This document shows positions 23,407-31,856 of a stretch of 33,965 nt of DNA, piece after piece. Every line of letters starts with the position of its first letter. The first letter of the stretch is position 1. The stretch covers positions 1 to 33,965 of the forward strand of contig CAJOED010000020.1 in NCBI GenBank assembly GCA_905233335.1, given 5' to 3'. The notes beneath the pieces were generated by a model. The model ran no database searches. It worked only from the letters and a program-made list of their open reading frames with translations, and was not told the origin of the DNA. This stretch comes from an uncultured Synergistales bacterium. Its GTDB lineage: Bacteria; Synergistota; Synergistia; Synergistales; Aminobacteriaceae. Position numbers and translations under genes: made by a program.

Positions 23407-23873
23407 TGCTGTTAGTTATCTTATGGCTCATTCAGGATTTTCTGACGGTTTTCAGCGGCGGCGGTATGCAGATTCCCGGACTGTTCATGCTTGGGGTGGT
23501 GTACAAGCTGTTTGTTGACGAGGGAAGCGACGACTCACTTTGGGCAATATGGAGCGCGTTTGCGGGTGGGATCCTTTGGGACTTGCGGTGGATCGGTGTG
23601 CCTGGTTTCTTCACGCTTGGCTATGTAGTTGTTGTGCTGGTGGTGATACAGGTTTGGGGACTGATACCTCCTCAAGGCCGTGCGTCGGGATCGAGTCTGC
23701 TGGTGTTCGTTCTGCTTGAGGTTTCGCAGTTGGTGCCGCCCATGCTGCCTGTATTGATTTTGGGAGGTGCGGCGGGGTGGAATTATTTTTTGATGCAGCA
23801 GGTTTATTCACTTCCGGCGATAATGATAACGATGTACATTTACTTACGGAGAGTAAGAAGTAACAAGGTGTAA
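23406..23873 (+). CDS. mreD: Rod shape-determining protein MreD
   Basis: A 155-residue polytopic membrane protein (five or six helices, e.g. MLLVILWLIQDFLTVF and YVVVVLVVIQVWGL). Identified by position between mreC and PBP2, by its size and by topology, as MreD has little sequence conservation. ATG overlaps the mreC stop (TGATG); next gene starts after 2 bases. Confidence 0.85.
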   Translation: MLLVILWLIQDFLTVFSGGGMQIPGLFMLGVVYKLFVDEGSDDSLWAIWSAFAGGILWDLRWIGVPGFFTLGYVVVVLVVIQVWGLIPPQGRASGSSLLVFVLLEVSQLVPPMLPVLILGGAAGWNYFLMQQVYSLPAIMITMYIYLRRVRSNKV

Positions 23874-23875
23874 TT

Positions 23876-25588
23876 ATGGAGATACTAGACAGCAGACTAA
23901 AATTATTCCTCTACAGCATGACACTATCAATCATGATATTAATCAGCGGGCTGTACTTCTGCCAGATATACCAGGGCGACAAATACATACGGCTTGCACA
24001 CAACAACAGGTTACGGATGATACGTTTTCCCGCACCTAGGGGAGAAATTTTCGACCGTAACGGAGTCCCTCTTGCGGTGAATGATACTACGTTCTGCATC
24101 ATGGGCTATCCTCTTGACCTCAACACCCCGGCCAAGCTCGAACACTTGAGCAGGATACTCAAACGGCACGGCATACCCATAACAGTAGCAGACCTCGAAA
24201 AGACGATAAAGCAGCAGAGACTCGCCCCGTACCGCGTCATGAAGATAGTACCCAACCTCACGATGACACAGATGGCGGAGCTTGTTGCTGATTACGAGTT
24301 CCCGCATGAGTTATTCCCGTTAAGTGTGTGGCGCAGAACTTACCCGGCAGGACCGACAGCGGCGAACATTTTGGGTTACGTCGGCGAAATCTCCGAAGAG
24401 GAACTCAAAGCACGGGCTGAAGACGGCTACACGGGCGGGGATCTCATCGGCAAGTCCGGGATTGAGAGAAGCTACGAGGCAATATTGCGCGGTTCTCCCG
24501 GTCAGGAAGCACTAGAGGTTGACGCACGAGGCCGCAAAGTTCGCACTCTCGACGCAAACAACGCGGTGAAAGGAGAAGACATACACCTTACTCTCGACAT
24601 GGGAGCACAGAAAATGGCTGTTGAGCTTCTAGGCAGCAACAAGGGAGCACTAATCGCTATGGACGTTCACACAGGAGCAGTAATCGCGCTCGCCTCAAGC
24701 CCCGTTTACGACAACAACCCGTTAGCGTGGGGAATTTCCGGTCGTGAGTGGGTTGCTCTCATGAATGACCCTGCCCGTCCCATGCTGAACAGAGCTATAG
24801 CCGGTGTGTATCCTCCAGCGAGCACGTTCAAGGCGTTCATGTCGATAGCGTGCCTTGAAGAGAACGTCATAACTCCATCGAGCATGTACACCTGCCGGGG
24901 CGGATTACGTTTTGCGACTCACACGTTCAAGTGCTGGAAACATTCGGGGCACGGAGGCTTGAATGTCTTGGGAGCGTTACAGCACTCATGCGATGTCTTT
25001 TTCTACCAGGTCGGAATGAAGGCAGGCATTGACAAGCTCATAAAGTGGGGGCGTAAGTTTCACTTGGGAGAACCGACCGGGATAGATTTACCCGGTGAGA
25101 GCGGCGGAAATATCGCGGGTGCAGAGTGGAAAATGCGACGCTTCAAAACTACATGGGGAACAGGCGACACAATCAACTACTCTATAGGTCAGGGCTATAT
25201 GCTGATGACACCGATCCAGATTGCGAGGGTTTATGCGGCGATTGCTAACGGCGGGAAAATGGTAACGCCACACTTCAACAGGAACGCCTACAAGACACCC
25301 GAAGACATCGGACTTACCCCGGAGAAACTTGCGGTAGTGCAGAAGGGACTCGGCTACGTCGTCAGCAGGGGAACGGGATCTCGTGCCGGGCGTTTCGGTG
25401 TGAGCATTGCGGGCAAGACCGGGACGGCGCAGAACTCTCACGGGGACGATCACGCGCTGTTTGCCGGCTATGCTCCTGCTGAAAATCCCAAGTATGTTGC
25501 TGTTGCTGTTGTTGAGGCGGGCAAACATGGGAGCAGTGTTGCGGCACCGATGGTCGGACAGTTATTAGCGCACCTTCTATCACATTGA
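23876..25588 (+). CDS. mrdA: Penicillin-binding protein 2 (elongation-specific transpeptidase)
   Basis: This 570-residue inner-membrane enzyme cross-links peptidoglycan along the side wall and acts with RodA. A membrane helix (about 12-30) precedes the PBP dimerisation domain (RGEIFDRNGVPLA; about 55-215) and the transpeptidase domain. Catalytic motifs are SxxK at S316-K319 (PPASTFKAF), SxD at 371-373 (SCD) and KTG at 514-516 (KTGTAQN). The second motif has Asp in place of the common Asn, as is usual for PBP2. The gene follows mreD after 2 bases. A 95-base gap follows before minC. Confidence 0.94.
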   Translation: MEILDSRLKLFLYSMTLSIMILISGLYFCQIYQGDKYIRLAHNNRLRMIRFPAPRGEIFDRNGVPLAVNDTTFCIMGYPLDLNTPAKLEHLSRILKRHGIPITVADLEKTIKQQRLAPYRVMKIVPNLTMTQMAELVADYEFPHELFPLSVWRRTYPAGPTAANILGYVGEISEEELKARAEDGYTGGDLIGKSGIERSYEAILRGSPGQEALEVDARGRKVRTLDANNAVKGEDIHLTLDMGAQKMAVELLGSNKGALIAMDVHTGAVIALASSPVYDNNPLAWGISGREWVALMNDPARPMLNRAIAGVYPPASTFKAFMSIACLEENVITPSSMYTCRGGLRFATHTFKCWKHSGHGGLNVLGALQHSCDVFFYQVGMKAGIDKLIKWGRKFHLGEPTGIDLPGESGGNIAGAEWKMRRFKTTWGTGDTINYSIGQGYMLMTPIQIARVYAAIANGGKMVTPHFNRNAYKTPEDIGLTPEKLAVVQKGLGYVVSRGTGSRAGRFGVSIAGKTGTAQNSHGDDHALFAGYAPAENPKYVAVAVVEAGKHGSSVAAPMVGQLLAHLLSH

Positions 25589-25611
25589 GATAATCTGAAA
25601 AAAATTGCCAC

Positions 25612-25640
25612 TTGCAAAAATCACGCATTCACAAAATAAT
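25612..25640 (+). promoter_or_regulatory. Possible promoter of the min-rodA genes
   Basis: TTGCAA (25612-25617) and AATAAT (25635-25640) are spaced by 17 bases, in the AT-rich 95-base gap between mrdA and minC. Match to consensus is 4/6 and 5/6. No hairpin terminator is seen in this gap, so readthrough from mreBCD is also likely. Confidence 0.35.
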
Positions 25641-25683
25641 AATCACACTCAAGAAAAATTTTTTTGAAACATGATGACGGAAA

Positions 25684-26433
25684 ATGAAAATCACTAACTT
25701 ATTGAGAAAGACCCGTAAGCCCGAAGCACACGTGAAAATGGAACGCACTCACTACGGAATGAAATTTTTTCTGCCGGAGAGCCTCACGGAGAGAAATTTA
25801 CTGAAGGAGTTGGCCGGGATACCTGCGAGCGCGTACAAACTTTCAGAGGAGCAGGGCATAGCGTTGGATTTCGGTGGGCGTGCGTGTTCACATGGATTAG
25901 TGCTTCACATGATTAACAGCGTAATTTGGGAGAAGGGCATAAAGGTTACAGCATGGCTCTCACGCAATGAGGACAGCATAAAGCTATTCAGTGCCGCCGG
26001 ACTTTGTACGAGTGAACCTGCCGGAGAAATTCAGCCGGAGAAGAAACCCGATCCCCCTCAACCCGAACGCAAACATGTAGCAGGCTTGAAGGTCGTCTAT
26101 AATTCGATGAGGTCAGGACAGCGGATCGAAACAGAAGGCGACGTACTCGTCTGGGGACATCTCAATCCCGGCGCAGAAGTCGTTGCGGGCGGAAGCGTGA
26201 TTGTTGCAGGACGGCTTCTCGGTGTCGTACATGCGGGGGGCTACGGGCGTGAAGATGTCTTTGTTTGGGCGGGACACTTTGAGACTCCGCAGGTACGTAT
26301 CTCGAACAAGTTATGCTATGCGGACGCGAAATCTACAAGCTGCTGGCGTAAAAGCGTACTCATAACGTTAGAGGACGGAACGCCGGTAATCAGGGAAAAT
26401 AAATTTTTTGCGGCAATCGAGAAAAAATCATGA
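25684..26433 (+). CDS. minC: Septum site-determining protein MinC
   Basis: This 249-residue inhibitor of FtsZ assembly acts at the poles. The C-terminal beta-helix domain (about 140-240) has MRSGQRIETEGDVLVWGHLNPGAEVVAGGSVIVAGRLLGVVHAGGYG, the MinC hallmark. The N-terminal domain (about 15-110) is divergent, as usual. A Pro/Glu/Lys-rich linker joins them. The order minC-minD-minE with mreBCD upstream supports it. A 260-base gap with repeats separates minC from minD, which is odd in an otherwise tight operon. Confidence 0.9.
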   Translation: MKITNLLRKTRKPEAHVKMERTHYGMKFFLPESLTERNLLKELAGIPASAYKLSEEQGIALDFGGRACSHGLVLHMINSVIWEKGIKVTAWLSRNEDSIKLFSAAGLCTSEPAGEIQPEKKPDPPQPERKHVAGLKVVYNSMRSGQRIETEGDVLVWGHLNPGAEVVAGGSVIVAGRLLGVVHAGGYGREDVFVWAGHFETPQVRISNKLCYADAKSTSCWRKSVLITLEDGTPVIRENKFFAAIEKKS

Positions 26434-26693
26434 CGGAGCATCGTAACGTAGTAACAGCTTCGAGCATTATGGCAAGCAGGGAAGTAAAAACATGTTCACG
26501 GTGCACCGCAATATAACGACAGAGCTTTGTAGCATAATGACAGCTTCATGTACTACAGCAGGACGGGACGTAAAAGCAAATTCACCTGGCTTTGCCGTAA
26601 AATGTCGGCTCGTGTAATAATAGCTCACAACCTCGAACATAAAAGCATGTTCACAGTACAGCGTAAAAAATAACAGGAGGTATTTTATCGTAA
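26434..26693 (+). repeat. Three degenerate tandem repeats in the minC-minD gap
   Basis: A 16-base core with consensus RTAAAARCAWRTTCAC occurs at 26484-26499, 26570-26585 and 26639-26654. The first two repeat units are about 86 bases apart, also sharing ACAGCTTC and an AGCAGG run; the third is shorter. No long gene is supported. Tiny open frames in the first two units read similar peptides (VTASSIMASREVKTCS and MTASCTTAGRDVKANS), so the unit may descend from a short coding sequence or be a noncoding repeat or binding site. The last bases hold the minD ribosome binding site AGGAGG. Confidence 0.6.
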
Positions 26694-27506
26694 ATGGCAG
26701 CACGTGTAATAGTAACAACTTCAGGGAAAGGCGGAGTCGGCAAAACCACCTCAACCGCAAATATCGCCGCTGCTCTGGCCAAGTTCGGGAAAAAGGTCGT
26801 AGCAGTTGATGCAGATGTCGGTCTCCGTAATCTTGATGTGATTATGGGACTCGAAAACAGAGTAGTGTATAACTTCATTGACGTAATCGAAAAAACCTGC
26901 AAGATGTCCGCCGCCCTCGTGAAAGATAAGAGAGTGCCGGGTCTCTATCTTCTCCCTGCCGCACAGACCCGCACAAAAGATGCCGTCAACCCCGAACAGA
27001 TGATAGCACTTTGCGAGGAACTCAAGCCCGATTTCGACTTTGTGCTTCTTGACTGCCCTGCTGGTATTGAGGGAGGTTTCAAGAACGCCGCCGCCGGAGC
27101 TGATGAAGCACTCGTAGTTACCACTCCCGAAATCCCCGCCGTAAGGGACGCTGACCGTATAATCGGAATGCTTGAGAGTATGGGCAAATCTCCCATAAGG
27201 CTCATCATTAACAGACTGCGGCCTAACATGGTGCAGGACGGAGATATGCTCGCGAAAGATGACATTCTCGATGTGCTGTCGATAGATCTTATCGGCGTTG
27301 TACCTGAAGACGAGAGCGTCATACGTTCCACGAACAACGGCGAACCGATGACGATGACACTTGACTCACCAGCCGCGCACGCATACTTGAACATTGCGGA
27401 GAGATTACTGGGTCATGATGTGCCGTTAATGGATCTTGAGAGTTACGCGACACGGGGAATAGTGAGCAGGATCAAAAAGTTTTTCTCCGGCAAAAAGAAG
27501 AGGTAA
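26694..27506 (+). CDS. minD: Septum site-determining ATPase MinD
   Basis: This 270-residue ParA-family ATPase recruits MinC to the membrane. The deviant Walker A is GKGGVGKT (11-18); then AVDADVGLRNLDVIMG, LLDCPAGIEGGF (Walker B region) and VTTPEIPAVRDADRI. The C-terminus GIVSRIKKFFSGKKKR is the amphipathic membrane-targeting helix. AGGAGG precedes the ATG by 13 bases, a long spacing, but no other start codon is nearer. Confidence 0.96.
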   Translation: MAARVIVTTSGKGGVGKTTSTANIAAALAKFGKKVVAVDADVGLRNLDVIMGLENRVVYNFIDVIEKTCKMSAALVKDKRVPGLYLLPAAQTRTKDAVNPEQMIALCEELKPDFDFVLLDCPAGIEGGFKNAAAGADEALVVTTPEIPAVRDADRIIGMLESMGKSPIRLIINRLRPNMVQDGDMLAKDDILDVLSIDLIGVVPEDESVIRSTNNGEPMTMTLDSPAAHAYLNIAERLLGHDVPLMDLESYATRGIVSRIKKFFSGKKKR

Positions 27507-27524
27507 TAGGAGGAAGGGTGAATA

Positions 27525-27800
27525 ATGGATTTCCTGAAAAAATTTTTCGGTGGAGGTAAAGAAACTTCCGGCCAGGTAGCAAAGGACAGATTACGAATAG
27601 TGCTTATACATGACAGGACAGACATATCACCTCAACTTCTCGACAGCCTCCGGGACGAGATAGTGGAAGTTCTCACAAAGTACATGGACATAGACACGAA
27701 CAAAATAGAAATTGACCTTGACCGCGACGAAAAAGCCGTAGCACTCGTAGCAAATATTCCTGTATTGCGTATAAAGCGCGGCAGTATTGAGATGCAGTAA
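27525..27800 (+). CDS. minE: Cell division topological specificity factor MinE
   Basis: A 91-residue partner that stimulates MinD ATPase and drives Min oscillation. MDFLKKFFGG is the membrane-targeting N-terminal helix; AKDRLRIVLIHDRTDISPQLLDSLRDEIVEVLTKYMDID is the MinD-binding/switch segment, and the rest is the dimerisation fold. Starts 18 bases after minD. Confidence 0.95.
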   Translation: MDFLKKFFGGGKETSGQVAKDRLRIVLIHDRTDISPQLLDSLRDEIVEVLTKYMDIDTNKIEIDLDRDEKAVALVANIPVLRIKRGSIEMQ

Positions 27801-27806
27801 CAATAC

Positions 27807-28931
27807 ATGTGGGACTCACTGAAAGAAGACCTTGCGTCAACTGACCGCATAATGCTCGGCTGTGCGTTGATGTTATCACTGTGGGGCGTGTTCTGCATAT
27901 ACAGTGCGGCGGCAGGAGCTTCAGGACGGGGCTTTGACCTCGCTGTGAAACAGTCGGCGTGGCTCATGGTAAGCATCGGTGCTATGCTTGTCGTTATGGT
28001 CGTCGGTCATCATAAGCTGCTTGAAGGTGCGTATCCCCTTTTCGGTCTGACTCTGTTATTGCTGCTTCTCACGGATCTTCTTGCTCCAAAAGTCAACGGT
28101 GCGCAGTCATGGCTTGGTTTCGGTGGTGTGAGATTTCAGCCGTCAGAGTTCGCGAAAGTTACGATTATCCTCATGATGTCAAAATTCTTGAGCCGTTACC
28201 CTCCGTATGACCTGAAGACATTTGCGGCGGGCTTGGGCGTAATCTCTCTGCCTGTTCTGTTGGTGCTCATTCAGCCGGACGCAGGGAGCGCGCTCGTGTA
28301 CCTCGTGATTTCGTTCGGGATGCTAGTTTCAGCAGGTACACCGTTCAAGTATCTTGGGACGCTCGTCGGGCTTGGCCTTGCTGGTATTCCCATAATTATT
28401 ATGTTTTTCCTGAAAGAGTACCAGAAGAACAGAATACTGGTATTCATTGACCCGATGAGAGATCCGTTGGGGGCGGGCTACAACGTCATACAGTCGCGGA
28501 TTGCTGTCGGGTCCGGCGGGCTGTCGGGAAAAGGTTTCATGGCGGGCACACAAAGCAAGCTGAAATTCCTTCCTGAACCGCACACTGACTTCATATTCAG
28601 CGTCTTTTCTGAAGAGTTCGGCTTCATCGGCAACCTGTTATTGATATTCCTGTTCTCCGTACTGTTATTCAGAATAATATTGACGGGAGTACACAGCCGC
28701 GACAGAAGGTGCAAAATTCTCGTGTCAGGTGTAGCTTCATGGCTATGGTTTCAGATGTTCGAGAGTATGGGCATGAGCATAGGACTAACACCTGTTACGG
28801 GACTGCCTCTTCCGTTCTTGAGCTACGGAGGGAGTTCACTGCTTGCGACGTTCATAGCACTTGGCCTTGTTGCGAGCGTATATATTGAGGGAGTGAGTAC
28901 AAAGCGTGTTTTTTATATTAATCCGCAATGA
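27807..28931 (+). CDS. rodA: Peptidoglycan glycosyltransferase RodA (SEDS family)
   Basis: This 374-residue polytopic protein (about 10 helices) polymerises lipid II glycan strands with PBP2. SEDS motifs are present: GGVRFQPSEFAKV, LIQPDAGSALVY (with the catalytic Asp), GLSGKGF, FLPEPHTDFIFSVFSEEFGF and PVTGLPLPFLSYGGSS. RodA rather than FtsW is inferred from the mre-mrdA-min context. Starts 6 bases after minE without a clear ribosome binding site. Confidence 0.93.
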   Translation: MWDSLKEDLASTDRIMLGCALMLSLWGVFCIYSAAAGASGRGFDLAVKQSAWLMVSIGAMLVVMVVGHHKLLEGAYPLFGLTLLLLLLTDLLAPKVNGAQSWLGFGGVRFQPSEFAKVTIILMMSKFLSRYPPYDLKTFAAGLGVISLPVLLVLIQPDAGSALVYLVISFGMLVSAGTPFKYLGTLVGLGLAGIPIIIMFFLKEYQKNRILVFIDPMRDPLGAGYNVIQSRIAVGSGGLSGKGFMAGTQSKLKFLPEPHTDFIFSVFSEEFGFIGNLLLIFLFSVLLFRIILTGVHSRDRRCKILVSGVASWLWFQMFESMGMSIGLTPVTGLPLPFLSYGGSSLLATFIALGLVASVYIEGVSTKRVFYINPQ

Positions 28932-29538
28932 AGAGAGAAATGATTACCGTACTGTAGAAAATCTCGTGCGCGAATCATTCTGGAATGTTTACCGTCCGGG
29001 CTGTATGGAACACTACGTCCTTCACTGCATGAGGAATGACCCGGCATTTGTCCCGGAACTTGATTTCGTCATGGAGAAAGACGGCGTAATCATCGGACAG
29101 AATGTTTTTGTGCGTGCTAACATCAACGCTGACGACGGGCGAAAAATTCCCATAATGGCGATGGGGCCTATATGCATTGCGCAGGAATATAAGCGTATGG
29201 GTTTCGGGAAAAAATTACTCGACTACTCTATCATGAGAGCGGCGGAGTATGGGTGCAGTGCGTTGTGCTTTGAGGGCAATATAGATTTCTACGGTAAGAG
29301 CGGCTTCACTTACGCAAAAAATTTCGGGATACGCTATCATGACTTGCCGAAAGGAGCAGACTCGTCATTCTTTCTGTGCAGGGAGCTAACCGCCGGTTAT
29401 CTTGACGGCATAACAGGAGAGTACACACCGCCGGAATGTTATTTTGTAGCAGATAAGAATCCGGGAGAGTTTGAAGCATTCGATAAGACATTTCCCGAAA
29501 AAGAGAAAAAAATTCTGCCCGGTCAATTATTCTCATGA
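28906..29538 (+). CDS. GNAT-family N-acetyltransferase
   Basis: This 210-residue protein has the acetyl-CoA-binding pattern of the GNAT fold: IMAMGPICIAQEYKRMGFGKKLLDYSIMRAAEYG, with motif A as RMGFGKK, then CSALCFEGNIDFYGKSGFTYA (motif B). The substrate is unknown. The start is a GTG at 28906, inside the end of rodA by 26 bases. Alternative starts further in would cut the first beta strand. The gene ends overlapping the radical SAM gene. Confidence 0.8.
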   Translation: MFFILIRNEERNDYRTVENLVRESFWNVYRPGCMEHYVLHCMRNDPAFVPELDFVMEKDGVIIGQNVFVRANINADDGRKIPIMAMGPICIAQEYKRMGFGKKLLDYSIMRAAEYGCSALCFEGNIDFYGKSGFTYAKNFGIRYHDLPKGADSSFFLCRELTAGYLDGITGEYTPPECYFVADKNPGEFEAFDKTFPEKEKKILPGQLFS

Positions 29539-31275
29539 TGACAGACTTTGAAGAGTTCAGCAATCCTGAACGGAAATTATTATCGCAGGTTTCTCGTCCT
29601 TCCCGTTACTGCGGAAGTGAGTGGCGGCCTTTCCCGAAAACTTCATGGGAGAAATCGACGCTGAAAATATGAGACGGGAATGAGTTATTACGGTTTCCAG
29701 ATAATAGAGGGCTTCATTAACGCGATGGGAAAAAATTATCTCGTTGACCGCGCTTATTGTGTATGGCCGGACATGGAAGCATTGATGCGTTCTCACAATT
29801 TCACTCTGGCCTCGACAGAACAGAAACGACCCGTGAAAGATTTTGACGTTATCGCGTTCACCCTGCCGCACGAAACTAGCTACACGAACATACTCACGAT
29901 GATAGACCTTGCAGGACTGCCCGTGAAGAGTTCGCAGAGAGACAGCAGTTCTCCCGTAATTATCGCGGGTGGTTACGGAGCATACACGCCGGAAGTTTTG
30001 AGTGAGTTCATTGATGTGTTCTGTGTCGGTGAAGCTGAAGCGTTGCTGCCGTCATTACTGCCCGTTCTCGATGAGTGCCGAAACAGGGACGACGCATTGA
30101 GTGAGTGCGCGAAAATACCGGGCTGTTACGTGCCTTTATGCTTCCACGAGGGCGATACAGTTACCCGTCAGATTAGCGGGAAACTTTTTGCGCTGGACTC
30201 CATGATTGTGCCTAGCGTGAACATCGTACATGACCGTGCCGCTGTGGAGTTATTCCGTGGCTGCGGAAGGGGCTGCCGATTCTGTCAGGCGGGAATGGTA
30301 AACCGTCCTGTGCGTGAACGTCCATTGAGTGAGGCGAAAAACTCCATCATGAACATCATGAACTCAACGGGCTGGGAGGAAGCCGGATTACTTTCTCTTG
30401 CGTCGTGCGATTATTCCGGGATTGTTGAGCTGATTGATGAGCTTTCTCCTGCACTCAACAACAAGCACGCAAAATTGAGCCTTCCGAGCTTGCGGATGGA
30501 CGGTTTCTCTATAGGGCTTGCGGAAAAGCTAGAGGGTTTGCGCTCGAAACACGGAGGAATAACTTTTGCACCCGAAGCCGGAACTCAAAGACTGCGCGAC
30601 GTAATCAACAAGGGCATAAATGAAGAGATGATACTTACCTGCTTACGAGAAATATTTTCGCGTGGATGGGAGAGAGTGAAGCTGTACTTCATGATGGGAC
30701 TTCCGACGGAAACAGACGACGACATCGACGCAATCGCTGAGCTTTCTTACCGTGCGTTGAAGCTGGGACGTGCAATGGGCAGAAAGAGAGCAAGTGTGAG
30801 TGTCAGCGTGTCAGGTTTTGTGCCGAAATCACACACACCGTTTCAGTGGGAACGCCAGAACTCCATCACCGAACTTCAAGAGAAGGGACGACGGGTGAAA
30901 TCGCTGGTACATGACCGGGCACTGTCGATAAGCTATCATGAGCCGGAGCAGACATTTCTTGAGGGCGTATTGTCGCGCGGGGACAAGCGAACTTGCGGCG
31001 TAATATTGCGGGCATGGGAGACGGGAGCACGTTTCGACAACTGGACGGAACATTTTGACCTTACGCGGTGGCTTGAAGCGTTCGAGTATTGCGGGCTTGA
31101 CCCTGAAGAGTTTACGCGCGAACGTGGCGAGGCGGAGAGTCTTGCGTGGGATTTCGTGAATGTCGGAGTGAGTAAGGAGTTCTTGTTGCGTGAACGTCAT
31201 AGGGCATATTCAGGAGTTCTCACGACGGATTGCAGGACGGGTTGTGCGGCGTGCGGAGTGGGGTGCGTAAAATGA
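29535..31275 (+). pseudogene. Radical SAM protein of the TIGR03960 type, frameshifted near the N-terminus
   Basis: The first frame (29535-29672) reads MMTDFEEFSNPERKLLSQVSRPSRYCGSEWRPFPKTSWEKS, the typical start of this family (KPxRYxGxE). The rest follows in another frame from about 29665 (KYETGMSYYGFQIIEGFINAMG), 537 residues in all counting both. At the junction the family's FPDxYE segment is incomplete, an apparent loss of some 20 bases needing a +1 shift. The radical SAM core has CxxxCxxC at C195, C199, C202 of the longer frame (counted from the ATG at 29680), in FRGCGRGCRFCQAGM. Function is unknown; the family is paired with TIGR03936 and RNase G/E, which suggests RNA or ribosome-related modification, as inference. 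A shorter protein starting at 29680 would lack the conserved N-terminal block. Confidence 0.85.
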
Positions 31276-31856
31276 GAGTGAGATTGATATACTCAAAACG
31301 CGGCGGAGCATGTTTCGTTCCTCATATCGCGCTGGCTCAAGTGTTCTCACGTTCGGCTACACGTGCAGGCTTGACGCTCACGATGACTCAGGGCTTCTCA
31401 CCGCGCGCAAAAATCACATTCGGTCCCGAACTCCCCGCCGGAGTCGTAGCACTCGCTGAACCTGTCGACATGTTCATGACCGACGCACCCGAAAACATCA
31501 CCGAACGCATGAACTCATCACTCCCGGAAGGCTTCACAGTGTCCCGCGTTATGTTCCCACCTGACGACGCGCCCAATCTCGGAAAGTCCTGCAAGGCCGC
31601 CGAATACTTCATACGCACAGCACAAAACATTCACGAACACGCGCAAACTTTTTACGGTGATTATGTCGTGAAGTCAGAATATGCTGGTGAATGGATGAGG
31701 CTGATACTTTCTGACCCCGCGCAAAATCCTATAGGCGGACTCGTGAAGTACCTAGTGCGCGAAAATATTATTGCGGGCTGGCATGAGGTGAATATCGTGC
31801 GCGCTGCAATAGGCTCATATGACAGTGAAAAGGATATAGTATATTTGAATGAATGA
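31272..31856 (+). CDS. TIGR03936-type protein (DUF2344)
   Basis: This 194-residue protein starts MRVRLIYSKRGGACFVPHIALAQVFSRSATRAGL, with the family pattern R-hydrophobic-K/R-G and SHLD-like block, then MTQGFSPRAKITFGPELPAGV. It is usually encoded beside, or fused to, the TIGR03960 radical SAM protein, as it is here with a 4-base ATGA overlap. Function unknown. The ATG at 31272 is preferred over earlier frame because of this coupling and family start. Confidence 0.88.
   Translation: MRVRLIYSKRGGACFVPHIALAQVFSRSATRAGLTLTMTQGFSPRAKITFGPELPAGVVALAEPVDMFMTDAPENITERMNSSLPEGFTVSRVMFPPDDAPNLGKSCKAAEYFIRTAQNIHEHAQTFYGDYVVKSEYAGEWMRLILSDPAQNPIGGLVKYLVRENIIAGWHEVNIVRAAIGSYDSEKDIVYLNE

Noticed and set aside
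26467..26760. 97-residue minus-strand open frame across the minC-minD gap
   Set aside because: It runs into the minD start, has no ribosome site and no recognisable domain, and coincides with the repeat region.
14846..31275. Programmed +1 translational frameshifting to explain the split genes
   Set aside because: At three joins conserved residues are missing, not merely out of frame, and no common slippery sequence is seen at the junctions; deletions or assembly faults fit better.
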